Source of the DNA: a virus
IMG/VR virus record: IMGVR_UViG_3300031857_000010
Span: 124,001-188,000 of that record
DNA length: 64,000 nucleotides
Strand: one strand, 5' to 3'
The notes under the pieces were generated by a model that was given only the letters and a program-made list of their open reading frames with translations, did no database searches and had not been told where the DNA came from. The position numbers and the translations under genes are program-made. This document shows, in pieces, positions 31,673-39,734 of this stretch (positions within the stretch are counted from its first letter, which is position 1; each line of letters opens with the position of its first letter).

Positions 31673-31703
31673 CAAATTTAGTCATTATTTATTTAAAAAC
31701 AAA
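31673..31703 (-). promoter_or_regulatory. Bacteroidetes primary-sigma-type promoter for tRNA array
   Basis: On the minus strand TTTG (31703-31700), a 19-nt spacer and TAAATTTG (31680-31673) match the TTTG-N19-21-TAnnTTTG promoter of Bacteroidetes. It would start transcription near 31668, ahead of the 59-aa ORF and the tRNAs, and implies use of the host primary sigma factor. Confidence 0.7.
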
Positions 31704-31760
31704 TTTCTATATTAATAAATTCATAAGTAATTGAAAATCAATTTAAAAAATTATATATAA

Positions 31761-32210
31761 TTAGAAAAATTGATTATTACTTTTTGCCAAAAATATATTA
31801 GAGTATTTTTTTTGGCCTGTAATTTCTTCTCCGCAGTAATCAGGAATATCATTTAAAAATTCATCAAACTCTATTTCAACAATACTTAGACCAGAAGGAT
31901 AAATGTCAATATCCACTTTATGATTATTAAAGACAGTAACAAAACGATTTTTTTCGAGTTTGAATTCTGAAAGATCATATAATTTAAACCCTTCTTCTTT
32001 TGGTATTAAGTATTCGAATTCATATTTAGAATAATTATTAATTTTCTGTTTATAACAAATGTGGCAATAAAAATTATTAGTAATTCTAATTCTTAATTGT
32101 TTCTTCTTATCAAGAATTAAATATCCCTGCTTGATCAATTTTGGTTCATTAAAATATGAGCCTAGATCCGGCATATATTTTAAAAGAAATTTTCTTTCTT
32201 TTTCAATCAT
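31761..32210 (-). CDS. CYTH-domain phosphatase (149 aa)
   Basis: It starts MIEKERKFLLK, the ExExK signature of CYTH/triphosphate-tunnel metalloenzymes, followed by the IKQGYLI strand, RIRITNN, a CHICYKQKINNYSKYEFEYLI block and VDIYPSGLSIVEIEFDEF. These enzymes hydrolyse triphosphates (inorganic tripolyphosphate, thiamine triphosphate, RNA 5'-triphosphate) inside a beta tunnel. Given the nearby tRNA array and RNA-repair-type genes, an RNA 5'-end role is possible but unproven. It overlaps the downstream end of the 82-aa gene by 4 nt. Confidence 0.88.
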   Translation of the reverse strand: MIEKERKFLLKYMPDLGSYFNEPKLIKQGYLILDKKKQLRIRITNNFYCHICYKQKINNYSKYEFEYLIPKEEGFKLYDLSEFKLEKNRFVTVFNNHKVDIDIYPSGLSIVEIEFDEFLNDIPDYCGEEITGQKKYSNIFLAKSNNQFF

Positions 32211-32455
32211 GTTAAATAATCAAACTTTTCTCCTAAGGAATTAAATTTTTCGTGTATCTCTAAATTTTTATCAATATTTGAAATCAGGAATTTGAGAGTA
32301 AAATTTTTCCCTGTTTCTTTACTTTCAAAATATAATTCTTCATGTAGAAGTGGTATCTGTCCTTGGTATTTTCTAAGAACAATTATATCACCTTTTTTTA
32401 AATTATCATTGTGTTTTTTTACAATGAATGATTTGATTAATTTAATGTTGTCCAT
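32207..32455 (-). CDS. Hypothetical protein (82 aa)
   Basis: This is a small beta-rich protein (KGDIIVLRKYQGQIPLLHEELYFES) with no motif. It overlaps the CYTH gene start by 4 nt, so it is translationally coupled to it and precedes it in the operon. Confidence 0.72.
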   Translation of the reverse strand: MDNIKLIKSFIVKKHNDNLKKGDIIVLRKYQGQIPLLHEELYFESKETGKNFTLKFLISNIDKNLEIHEKFNSLGEKFDYLT

Positions 32456-32514
32456 TTTAATTAATTTTATTTATTGATTGTTTATGACAAATCTATAAAA
32501 AAAAATAATAACTA

Positions 32515-32772
32515 TCAATCAAAAAATCTTTTATAAAGTATATATGGTAAGACTAAAGGCCAAAAAATACATGCAAACATGCTCAATAATAAATAAACTA
32601 ATTGTAAATTATCAGTGTTGAAATTACCTAAAACTTCGTGAAGTTCATCGATTGAATTTTTGGTTCCATCATCTAATTTATTATAAACACTCTCTTCGAA
32701 AACTAGAAATGCTAAAATTCCCCACCATATTATCATTAAAATCAGACCAATTAAATATATATAATATAGCAT
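32515..32772 (-). CDS. Small membrane protein (85 aa)
   Basis: It has two membrane segments at about residues 2-27 and 56-80, separated by an acidic linker (SVYNKLDDGTKNSIDELHEVLG). It lies 3 nt from the secreted 129-aa gene. The function is unknown. Confidence 0.75.
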   Translation of the reverse strand: MLYYIYLIGLILMIIWWGILAFLVFEESVYNKLDDGTKNSIDELHEVLGNFNTDNLQLVYLLLSMFACIFWPLVLPYILYKRFFD

Positions 32773-32775
32773 AAT

Positions 32776-33165
32776 TTATAGATTAAAAACAAAAGTAGGA
32801 GTGCCATTTATTTCTACAAGTGAAATATAAATTATACCTCCATTACCTGTATAATATTTCCATTTAGTATCATCAATAACAACATATTGTTTATTGAATA
32901 TTTCTACCATATAATTTAGGGTGCCACTATTTAGTGGAGTTGCAGAGCATAAATTACATACACCCTTTGAATCGAAGAAATACATTGAAATGATTCTTTC
33001 GTCTTTAAAATAAATGTATTTTGCTCCTTGTTCAGTTTTTCCAGTGTAGAAATATTCTTTTGAAAAATCTTTTCTTATTTCGTACTCCGTGTAACCTAAT
33101 CTAGATTGACTAAAACCACATAAAGAAAATAAGATAAATAATAGAGATAATATTGTTTTTTTCAT
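32776..33165 (-). CDS. Secreted hypothetical protein (129 aa)
   Basis: A clear signal peptide is present (MKKTILSLLFILFSLCGFSQ). The mature domain contains VCNLCSATPL and NYMVEIFNKQYVVIDDTKW, then a beta-rich end. It resembles in layout the 139-aa secreted protein at 16211-16630. It is predicted to be periplasmic. Confidence 0.75.
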   Translation of the reverse strand: MKKTILSLLFILFSLCGFSQSRLGYTEYEIRKDFSKEYFYTGKTEQGAKYIYFKDERIISMYFFDSKGVCNLCSATPLNSGTLNYMVEIFNKQYVVIDDTKWKYYTGNGGIIYISLVEINGTPTFVFNL

Positions 33166-33208
33166 TCTATTAAATTAGAAAAATAAAATGAAAAAGAAAA
33201 GTATAATT

Positions 33209-33523
33209 TTATTTATCGTCTATCAATTCGGCATTGAAAATGAAATTTTCTACATATAATTCCATAGTATCGCATCCTCTGGAATAAACAATGTTACCAT
33301 CATCTTTTATGTCAATGACTTTTACATAATATTCTACAGAAACTTCTGGCTCAGGATGATTATTATCAAACGGAATAACGTTTTGTCTAATGATCCACGT
33401 TTGTCCAATATGAACCGGAAAGGGTTTTCTAGAAGAATTAAATGAATAGATTAAAATTACAAGTAAAATGAAACCTATTATTATAAAATATTTTTTTCTT
33501 TTTGAATCTTTGATGTTGATCAT
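33209..33523 (-). CDS. Hypothetical membrane-anchored protein (104 aa)
   Basis: The N-terminal basic stretch MINIKDSKRKK is followed by a membrane segment (about 12-28, FIIIGFILLVILIYSF) and a beta-rich outer domain (IGQTWIIRQNVI, EYYVKVIDIKDDGNIVYSRG). The topology is probably N-in. It overlaps the 84-aa gene upstream by 4 nt. Confidence 0.75.
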   Translation of the reverse strand: MINIKDSKRKKYFIIIGFILLVILIYSFNSSRKPFPVHIGQTWIIRQNVIPFDNNHPEPEVSVEYYVKVIDIKDDGNIVYSRGCDTMELYVENFIFNAELIDDK

Positions 33524-33774
33524 GATTTCAAAGAATTAATAAATTCAAGAACAAATTTTTCTTTTTCATACGAAGTTGTGAGATCCCTACTTAAATTTAT
33601 CAAAAGAGATTGAATTTTATCTGCGTCACTTTTTACGTCAAGTTTTTCAATATCCTCTATTGTGTTTTTTCTCTTTTCATTTCGAGAAACCTCTTCTTCT
33701 TGAACAAGTTTTGCTAAGCACTCATTCATGTGTTCATAGGATGAAGCACCTATCAATCTATAAAAATATTTCAT
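33520..33774 (-). CDS. Hypothetical protein (84 aa)
   Basis: It is charged and helical, with EEEVSRNEKRKNTIEDIEKLDV in the middle. It is coupled by ATGA overlap to the membrane-anchored gene downstream. No family is recognised. Confidence 0.72.
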   Translation of the reverse strand: MKYFYRLIGASSYEHMNECLAKLVQEEEVSRNEKRKNTIEDIEKLDVKSDADKIQSLLINLSRDLTTSYEKEKFVLEFINSLKS

Positions 33775-33781
33775 ATGTAAA

Positions 33782-34126
33782 TTATTTAAGTGTATATACA
33801 GTTTGAATTTCTTTTTTCATTAGTCCTTTTTCAACCCAATATTCTGCCCAATAAGATTCCGGACTTTCGAAAGGAGTTCTGTTTTTGTAGTTCACATACC
33901 ACTCAAAAGCAATTAATGATAGATCGTGAAAACTCTCTATTTCATCAACTGTTTCATATCTTGTTTCACAAATTATTTTCCCTTTGCTGATATATAATGT
34001 GGCAATACCAGATTTAGAGAAACCGCTAACTTCATAACAAATCTTACCTGAACTATCTTTTGTTATAGAAACAGGAATGTTGTGTTTGACACAATCTTCA
34101 ATGATTTGATCGATTATTTTTTTCAT
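33782..34126 (-). CDS. Hypothetical protein (114 aa)
   Basis: An alpha/beta small domain (MKKIIDQIIEDCVKHNIPVSI, YEVSGFSKSGIATLYISKGKIIC) is followed by an aromatic C-terminal part (ESYWAEYWVEKGLM). It is the first gene after a TGTAAC/CGTT promoter-like element. Confidence 0.75.
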   Translation of the reverse strand: MKKIIDQIIEDCVKHNIPVSITKDSSGKICYEVSGFSKSGIATLYISKGKIICETRYETVDEIESFHDLSLIAFEWYVNYKNRTPFESPESYWAEYWVEKGLMKKEIQTVYTLK

Positions 34127-34144
34127 GATTGCTAAATTTCAGCA

Positions 34145-34175
34145 ATTATAACGAAAAAAAATAATAAAAGTTACA
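34145..34175 (-). promoter_or_regulatory. Putative phage promoter, TGTAAC-N-CGTTATAAT type
   Basis: On the minus strand TGTAACTTTT starts at 34175 and CGTTATAAT at 34153 (offset 22), preceded by TTTTTAAATTTAAAAT. It lies 27 nt upstream of the ATG at 34126 and would drive the genes from 34126 downwards. Confidence 0.6.
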
Positions 34176-34191
34176 ATTTTAAATTTAAAAA

Positions 34192-34470
34192 TTAATTAAC
34201 GGGGGTTTCTATCAAATCTTTTACAAAGTGATTCCACTTATCCTCAGCGAATTGCTGAGCAGAATCTATGGACAAAAAAGTACCCAAATTTTTAGAATTT
34301 GTTGAATTATTGAAGGTTTCATTTCTGAATGCCCAACTTTGTAGGATCCATTGACCTGAATTTTTTCCAACAGGTTTTATTGTAAAAACTTCTTGACCCT
34401 CAAAAACTCCTTGTATCTCAGTAGGAAATTCGGAGTGGTTTTTCCAAAGTATGTTTTTTATTTTATACAT
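34192..34470 (-). CDS. Hypothetical protein (92 aa)
   Basis: The protein reads as a small mixed domain (EIQGVFEGQEVFTIKPVGK, SGQWILQSWAF) with a C-terminal helix (SIDSAQQFAEDKWNHFVKDLI). It ends before the TGTAAC promoter element. The function is unknown. Confidence 0.72.
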   Translation of the reverse strand: MYKIKNILWKNHSEFPTEIQGVFEGQEVFTIKPVGKNSGQWILQSWAFRNETFNNSTNSKNLGTFLSIDSAQQFAEDKWNHFVKDLIETPVN

Positions 34471-34474
34471 TTTT

Positions 34475-34609
34475 TTATATTATTTTAGACACTAAGTACA
34501 CTATTAATTTATTCAATAAAGAAAAAAAAGTTGCCATTAAACTAAATGCTATAAAAAGCATTAGCGTAAAATTGAAACAATAATTAAATTTTTCTTTAAT
34601 CTTATTCAT
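34475..34609 (-). CDS. Small membrane protein (44 aa)
   Basis: This short ORF fits an otherwise empty gap, with an ATGA overlap to the stop of the 242-aa gene upstream and 4 nt before the next start. The translation MNKIKEKFNYCFNFTLMLFIAFSLMATFF... has one long membrane segment (about 13-38). Coupling and composition support it. Confidence 0.6.
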   Translation of the reverse strand: MNKIKEKFNYCFNFTLMLFIAFSLMATFFSLLNKLIVYLVSKII

Positions 34610-35334
34610 TTTCTAAACCACCAAATTTTACCATCATTAAGTGCATCACCCCAATTAATCATATCATTATCGTAATACTCTTTAGTGTTTTCTTGGAACA
34701 ATTCATAATCAGCTTCATATTCTTCTTGATCTAACTCATCCTCAAATTCTTCAAAACTTTTCTCTTCATGATTCGAGTTGAAAAAATCATATCTCTTCCA
34801 CCATAATTCTTTGCTAATAGATGAATAATCCGGTTCAATTTTGATTTCACCAACTTCATAGCCTCTATGTACAAAAGCAGGTAAGCCACAAAAAAATATT
34901 TTTCTCCCATCATCTTTTTCCGGTTCAAGTAGATTGTATGGATGAGATATTATTTCACCAACTAATGTTTGAACACGAGCCATTGCGTACATAAGATCTG
35001 ATGTGTGAAATTTATATACATCCCTTCCATTTGCTTTTAAATTACAAACACCAGAATCCCTTATATCAGCTTCATCCCACTTATATTTAATTCTATTCGT
35101 TTGTTTGTAATTTATTTCCCAGCAAATCCTATGAACACCCCTATCAATATATGGTATAAGATTAGGATTTTCATCCATTTCATTGAGAAATTTTATTGAA
35201 CTGGTATCTTCTTCATAATGCAACCACCAATTTGCAGGACATCCATTGTTAATACCTAAACTGTGTTCCTTACCTTCTATACTATAGACAGTATATGGTT
35301 TATCGTTGATTAAAATATCAAATACCTTTCTCAT
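34606..35334 (-). CDS. Hypothetical protein with acidic tail (242 aa)
   Basis: The N-terminal 170 residues form a Trp/Tyr/Cys-containing domain (NNGCPANWWLHYEED, GVHRICWEINYK, IFFCGLPAFVHRGYEV); residues about 190-228 are extremely acidic (SFEEFEDELDQEEYEADYELF). No catalytic motif is identified. DNA mimicry by the tail is conceivable but untested. It lies 2 nt from the 67-aa gene. Confidence 0.75.
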   Translation of the reverse strand: MRKVFDILINDKPYTVYSIEGKEHSLGINNGCPANWWLHYEEDTSSIKFLNEMDENPNLIPYIDRGVHRICWEINYKQTNRIKYKWDEADIRDSGVCNLKANGRDVYKFHTSDLMYAMARVQTLVGEIISHPYNLLEPEKDDGRKIFFCGLPAFVHRGYEVGEIKIEPDYSSISKELWWKRYDFFNSNHEEKSFEEFEDELDQEEYEADYELFQENTKEYYDNDMINWGDALNDGKIWWFRK

Positions 35335-35336
35335 TT

Positions 35337-35540
35337 TTAAATAATCGATAATACAGTATTCTCAACAGGAAAAAAAACTTGTTTAATTTTTAATTTATGA
35401 TGTTCATCAATATCGAAAACATATCTATTTTCAACAATTGAAAACATTTTAACTTTAAAAGTAACTCTATCGATTATTGTAGTCAAATTGTCTCGATAAT
35501 GAAGTTCTTTTTTTTCTCTATCAAATGTTATAAATTCCAT
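35337..35540 (-). CDS. Hypothetical protein (67 aa)
   Basis: This is an all-beta small protein (MEFITFDREKKELHYRDNL, VTFKVKMFSIVENRYVFDID). It is the first minus-strand gene of the group after the divergent region 35541-35615. Confidence 0.7.
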   Translation of the reverse strand: MEFITFDREKKELHYRDNLTTIIDRVTFKVKMFSIVENRYVFDIDEHHKLKIKQVFFPVENTVLSII

Positions 35541-35615
35541 AAATTAAATATTTATTACTATTCTCTATAAATTTAATAAATTAAAATTATATTTACAAAC
35601 ATATTAAGAATAAAA

Positions 35616-36236
35616 ATGAAAGAAGAGGAACTGCTTTTTGAATTAAATAAATTAGAGAATTTCACAAAAAAAATAAATTTTTTGAATGATCATTTGAAAA
35701 GATTGTCTTATGGATCAGCTAGGATTGTATATATTCTAGATAATTCAAGAGTTTTAAAACTAGCAAAAAATAAAAAAGGTTTGGTCCAAAATAGAAAAGA
35801 ATATGATTTATACGATAATGGTAACGAAATTCTAGCTAAAATACTAAGGAGTGATGAAAAATATTTTTGGATTATAGTGGAAAAAGCTGATGTAATAAAT
35901 GAATCTGAATTTGAAAAAATAACTGGATTGAATTACGAATGTTATTGTGATTATTTGACTTACATTAGGAGAAAAATTGATCCAAGAAAATATATGAACT
36001 TAGGTAATAAATTAGATGAAATAATTATTACTCAGATGATAAATCATACTTTTGTGAGTAAGCTCGTTGATTTTATTAAAGTCAGTGATATTGATATAAA
36101 AGACTTATACAAAGTAAGTTCATATGGTTTAACATATAGAGAAAATGAAGAAAAAATAGTATTAATAGATTATGGAATTACTAATGAAATATATTTTAAA
36201 TACTATAAAAACTATGAAAAAAGATTATTAAGATGA
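35616..36236 (+). CDS. Protein-kinase-fold-like phage protein (206 aa)
   Basis: The N-lobe-like segment RLSYGSARIVYILDNSRVLKLAKNKKG (about 29-55) resembles the glycine-loop, VYhL and invariant Lys of kinase folds. IIVEKAD could be the hinge, and IVLIDYGITNE (about 184-194) resembles the DFG region. A canonical HRD loop is not evident. Such kinase-like genes occur in phages that modify host proteins, but activity is uncertain here. It is plus-strand, and its 3' end overlaps the end of the DUF4326 gene by 25 nt. Confidence 0.65.
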   Translation: MKEEELLFELNKLENFTKKINFLNDHLKRLSYGSARIVYILDNSRVLKLAKNKKGLVQNRKEYDLYDNGNEILAKILRSDEKYFWIIVEKADVINESEFEKITGLNYECYCDYLTYIRRKIDPRKYMNLGNKLDEIIITQMINHTFVSKLVDFIKVSDIDIKDLYKVSSYGLTYRENEEKIVLIDYGITNEIYFKYYKNYEKRLLR

Positions 36237-36562
36237 TTTAATTTTTCATCTAAAATTCTTTTTATTATATCTCCGTGACAACTTTTTGGTTTGCAAAAAC
36301 AAACTAGATTTATATCTTGTTTAAGTGCTAAATAAAAAATTCTATTTAATTCTTTGCAAATTTCTTGATCTTTATTTTCTATTTTAGAAATTATATATTT
36401 TTCATAAGAAAATATGGATTCTTCTCTTGAAGAACAATGGAATTCTGCTTTTGTTTTATCTATTTCCAAATGAGTAAACGGATTTCCTAAAACAGACCCT
36501 CTACCGATATATATATCGTTTTTTTCTGGTTTTGATTTGCGTTTGTTTTTTACTCTAATCAT
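36212..36562 (-). CDS. DUF4326 family protein (116 aa)
   Basis: The family pattern is clear: DIYIGRGSVLGNPFTH near residue 17, SYEKYI in the middle, and LVCFCKPKSCHGDIIKRIL near the C-terminus. DUF4326 proteins are common in phages and bacteria; structural relationship to nucleotide-binding folds has been suggested, but the role is unknown. It overlaps the 47-aa gene upstream by 8 nt. Confidence 0.88.
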   Translation of the reverse strand: MIRVKNKRKSKPEKNDIYIGRGSVLGNPFTHLEIDKTKAEFHCSSREESIFSYEKYIISKIENKDQEICKELNRIFYLALKQDINLVCFCKPKSCHGDIIKRILDEKLNHLNNLFS

Positions 36563-36698
36563 TTTTTAAAGCAAACATTATCATATTAGCTTTATATAAA
36601 CTGTCATAATCCGCAACATTGATCCATTTAAAAAATAGAAATCTTCTTTGCACGAAATACTTATTTTTTGATTTTTTGATTCTGTATTTTGTAAACAT
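36555..36698 (-). CDS. Small phage protein (47 aa)
   Basis: This short ORF, MFTKYRIKKSKNKYFVQRRF..., fits the gap between two genes and overlaps the DUF4326 start by 8 nt. It matches a common small phage protein form, a YxIKK...YFVQ strand pair followed by a Trp and a helix ending the protein; the 83-aa gene at 61001 has the same opening. Probably real. Confidence 0.6.
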   Translation of the reverse strand: MFTKYRIKKSKNKYFVQRRFLFFKWINVADYDSLYKANMIMFALKND

Positions 36699-36703
36699 AT
36701 CTT

Positions 36704-37129
36704 TTAGTAATGTAGGTCAAGATATAGGTTTTTATCTCCTTCATAAACTACAGGACACCATATTGGATGATATTGTTCTTTTGAATTTTCCATTTCTTCC
36801 TCACTTATTTTATTTAAAAAAGGTTCATCTCCTTTTATTTTAGGATATTGTTCTTTGTTCAAATAATGACCATCTTCTATTTTATTATTATGGTTTAAAC
36901 AATAGTGATAATGCTCACCTTCTTTTTTAACAACACCCCATCCATTTTTTTCAAAATAAACATCTTCTATCCTTTGGGATAAGACCAAAGAATCATGAGT
37001 CAATTCACCGGAGGCAATTTTTGTTTGAATGTACTCTAGTAATTGACCAACAGTATAATAGCCATTAAAAGCGTATCTTTTTAAATCTTCCTGATTTATT
37101 TCTTCCGGTTTATTTTTTAAGATATCCAT
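36704..37129 (-). CDS. Hypothetical protein (141 aa)
   Basis: It contains YTVGQLLEYIQTKIASGELTHDSLVLSQRIEDVYFEKNGW in segments at about 25-65, a pattern I associate with phage accessory proteins, and a His-rich middle (EGEHYHYCLNHNNK). It ends HPIWCPVVYEGDKNLYLDLHY. The function is unknown. It is 1 nt from the lipoprotein gene upstream. Confidence 0.75.
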   Translation of the reverse strand: MDILKNKPEEINQEDLKRYAFNGYYTVGQLLEYIQTKIASGELTHDSLVLSQRIEDVYFEKNGWGVVKKEGEHYHYCLNHNNKIEDGHYLNKEQYPKIKGDEPFLNKISEEEMENSKEQYHPIWCPVVYEGDKNLYLDLHY

Positions 37130-37130
37130 A

Positions 37131-37418
37131 TTATTTTTTATTATTATATCTTGATGAACCGAATAAAATACCTGAACCTAAAACAAATCCAAAGTCATAC
37201 CAGCCACCATTGTTATTTAATGCATACATTGCAATATCATCCCATATAAGACTCCCAATAAAGGACCAAGGAGAAATAAACCCATGCCATAAACCACCCC
37301 AAAAACCATATGGTTCATCTTTTATACATTCGTTTACGATTGTTACATCTGCACAAGACGATAATGCAAATATAATAATAAATAAAATAAATAATTTTAT
37401 GTTCATTGCTTTTTTCAT
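37131..37418 (-). CDS. Conserved lipoprotein with membrane-like patches (95 aa)
   Basis: A lipoprotein signal ends at LSSC (Cys22 or nearby). The body has the pattern FWGGLWHGFISPWSFIGSL and NNGGWYDFGFVLGSGI, shared by a widespread bacterial family of unknown function. It is probably acquired from a bacterial host. It overlaps the aminotransferase gene by 4 nt, so they share a transcript. Confidence 0.8.
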   Translation of the reverse strand: MKKAMNIKLFILFIIIFALSSCADVTIVNECIKDEPYGFWGGLWHGFISPWSFIGSLIWDDIAMYALNNNGGWYDFGFVLGSGILFGSSRYNNKK

Positions 37419-38524
37419 ATTTTATCTAAGAATTTTGTAAATTTTTCATAGGGTACAGATACACATATTCTAGAGTAAGAAGACCATATATCTTTATCGT
37501 GATAAACAAATTTATCTAAACCGACAGCACCAATTTTATTTTGAAATAGAAAATCTTCCGATTTGTTTATAACAGCAAATATTCCTAAAGGCTTTTCAAT
37601 CTCTCCATAAATTTCTTTAACCAACAAGCCTCTATCATATAAATAATTAATATTCATTTCTATGTGTTTTGTTGTTTCATTTCTGAAATCATCCAAAACT
37701 TGTCTTCCTCCTTTAGTTTCTAATATTCTTTCAATAATCAATTGGGGTGGAGATGAAACAGCATTAAATTCATAAAGCAATCTAATGTTTAATTCAGCAT
37801 TAAAATCTTTATTGTTACAAAAAATGAAACCCATTCTAAGTCCGGATAATCCTATCCATTTTGAAAAAGATTCAGTTATAATTACATTATCTAAACTTGA
37901 CAATATATTAAACATTCTATCATCAGAAAAAAGTTTTCTATACGGACTATCAAATATAATTATCGCACCTGTTGAGTTTATTTTATAGATACTCTCATAA
38001 AGAAAATCATCTTCTAATTTTATTCCTGTAGGATTATTTGGATCGCAAATAAAAATACAGGACGATTCATTTAATTTTGAAATATCTAAATCATTTAAAG
38101 AGTCATAGAATGAAAATTTTTTATTTCTTATAGTGGCCATTTTTGAGTAAGAACCCCAATAGAATTTTGGAAAATAAATATTTTCTACATTTAAAATTTG
38201 AATTGCTAAGTCTATTGCTGGCATTCCACCGGGAGTAATAGCAATTTTATTTAAAATATCTTCTTCCCTGTATCTGGTAGGAAAATATTCTTTTGCTATG
38301 GCCTGTCTAAAAGATTCAATTCCTAAATTAGGTGCATACACTTGAAATTCTTTTGAATTATAATTTATTGTAGGATATATACATGATAAATTAATTTCTG
38401 TTACTGCATTAACACCACGATTAAGCTCCAAATATTCTTTCCCTGAATCCTTAGATGCTTTTTTAACTTTTTGACCAATACCCACTATTGAAGAAAATGT
38501 AGCATTTGAGATGTTAATTTTCAT
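37415..38524 (-). CDS. Class I/II PLP-dependent aminotransferase (369 aa)
   Basis: PLP-binding features are in order: CDPNNPTG (residues 160-167), FDSPY with D192, the Schiff-base lysine K222 in SFSKWIGLSGLRMGF, and the phosphate-binding R230. The N-terminal PGGMPAIDLAI helix follows. The size is slightly shorter than typical aspartate or histidinol-phosphate aminotransferases. The substrate is unclear; a sugar or amino-acid transamination for nucleotide or surface modification is possible. The end overlaps the lipoprotein start by 4 nt. Confidence 0.88.
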   Translation of the reverse strand: MKINISNATFSSIVGIGQKVKKASKDSGKEYLELNRGVNAVTEINLSCIYPTINYNSKEFQVYAPNLGIESFRQAIAKEYFPTRYREEDILNKIAITPGGMPAIDLAIQILNVENIYFPKFYWGSYSKMATIRNKKFSFYDSLNDLDISKLNESSCIFICDPNNPTGIKLEDDFLYESIYKINSTGAIIIFDSPYRKLFSDDRMFNILSSLDNVIITESFSKWIGLSGLRMGFIFCNNKDFNAELNIRLLYEFNAVSSPPQLIIERILETKGGRQVLDDFRNETTKHIEMNINYLYDRGLLVKEIYGEIEKPLGIFAVINKSEDFLFQNKIGAVGLDKFVYHDKDIWSSYSRICVSVPYEKFTKFLDKI

Positions 38525-38638
38525 AATTTTATGAAATCATATGTTAATGAAACAAAGATATAAAAATATTTTAAAATTTAAAAAATTAAATTTATAAAAA
38601 GTGTGCTATATTTATACAAAATTTAAAAATTTATAAAA

Positions 38639-39685
38639 ATGAAAAAAATTTTTTCTACTATCTTACTCGTCTTTATTATGAGTATTAATTTATTGGCTCA
38701 AAACCATAACAATGTAAAAATTTTACCAAAACAAGATACGGTTTGTTTTGGGACTACAGCAAGTCTTTGGACTGCCGGAAACAGTTTTATCCCCATCAGT
38801 TATTTTTGGAGTAATGGAGAAACTACACCTACTATTTCAATTAATTCTAGTGGTACATATACTTTAACGGTTACAGGTTATTTAGGTCAGTCAAATCAAC
38901 AAGTAATTATTAATAAATCAAAAAATTTTATAGTTCTAGATAAACCTAAAATAAACCCTTTGACACCTATTTGGGTTTGTAAATTTGATACTGTTAAACT
39001 TGAAGCAGATGCAGGATATAATAATTACTTATGGATGAATGGAACAACAAATCAAATATTCAGTAGACAAATGACTGGATCTGGTGGTGGTCCTATATTA
39101 GATACAGTTTCAGTTTGGTATACTGCATCTATTAACAATCTTTGTCAAGTAAATTCTGATACTGTTGTCATAAGAGGAATTAGATTGCCAAATGGTGTTG
39201 GTGTAAATTATGAAGGAAGAACAAATTTAAATTTGAGTGATTCTGTTCCAGCTGGTTTGGTATTAACTTACATATATCCTCCCCAGTATGAAATGGAATT
39301 TACAAAAGTAAATGATCCTAATTACGTTGTGACTTGGATTACCCCAACAACCTCGAGAAAGGCACCTTTAAATATTTTGGATCCGGGTAACAATTACTAT
39401 GTTAGAACTAGACCAATAATTAATGGTATAACATATTGCTGGGGTAGTAATTCTTTAATTGGTATTTTACCTAGTCCATCCAATAGAATTTCATTAGATA
39501 ATGTTGATAACGATAATTCAATAAAAAACTTTCAATTTTATGATTTAAGTGGAAGGCTGATTTTTGAAAAACAAGATTTTCAATTTAATGATCAATGGTT
39601 AAATGATTATCCTAATCAAACTTTTATTGTAATTGATAAAAACAATATTCAAGGAGGATATAAATTAAAAATGAATTTAAGATAA
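38639..39685 (+). CDS. Secreted protein with type-IX-secretion-like C-terminus (348 aa)
   Basis: A signal peptide is present (MKKIFSTILLVFIMSINLLAQ). Ig/PKD-like beta-sandwich segments follow (DTVCFGTTASLWTAGN, SYFWSNGETTPTISINSSGTYTLTV; FDTVKLEADAGYNNYLWMNG). The last about 70 residues (IKNFQFYDLSGRLIFEK, GGYKLKMNL) resemble a type-A T9SS sorting domain. It is plus-strand with its own terminator at 39707. A host-derived or host-adapted exoprotein is likely; it may decorate the cell surface. Confidence 0.8.
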   Translation: MKKIFSTILLVFIMSINLLAQNHNNVKILPKQDTVCFGTTASLWTAGNSFIPISYFWSNGETTPTISINSSGTYTLTVTGYLGQSNQQVIINKSKNFIVLDKPKINPLTPIWVCKFDTVKLEADAGYNNYLWMNGTTNQIFSRQMTGSGGGPILDTVSVWYTASINNLCQVNSDTVVIRGIRLPNGVGVNYEGRTNLNLSDSVPAGLVLTYIYPPQYEMEFTKVNDPNYVVTWITPTTSRKAPLNILDPGNNYYVRTRPIINGITYCWGSNSLIGILPSPSNRISLDNVDNDNSIKNFQFYDLSGRLIFEKQDFQFNDQWLNDYPNQTFIVIDKNNIQGGYKLKMNLR

Positions 39686-39706
39686 AAAAAATTATTATTA
39701 ATGTAG

Positions 39707-39734
39707 AAAGGCATCTTAATGATGCCTTTTTAAT
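39707..39734 (+). terminator. Intrinsic terminator, likely bidirectional
   Basis: The stem AAAGGCATC/GATGCCTTT (39707-39715 with 39721-39729) is followed by TTTTTAATTTTT. It lies 3' of the secreted protein gene and at the 3' end of the convergent P-loop gene. Confidence 0.85.
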
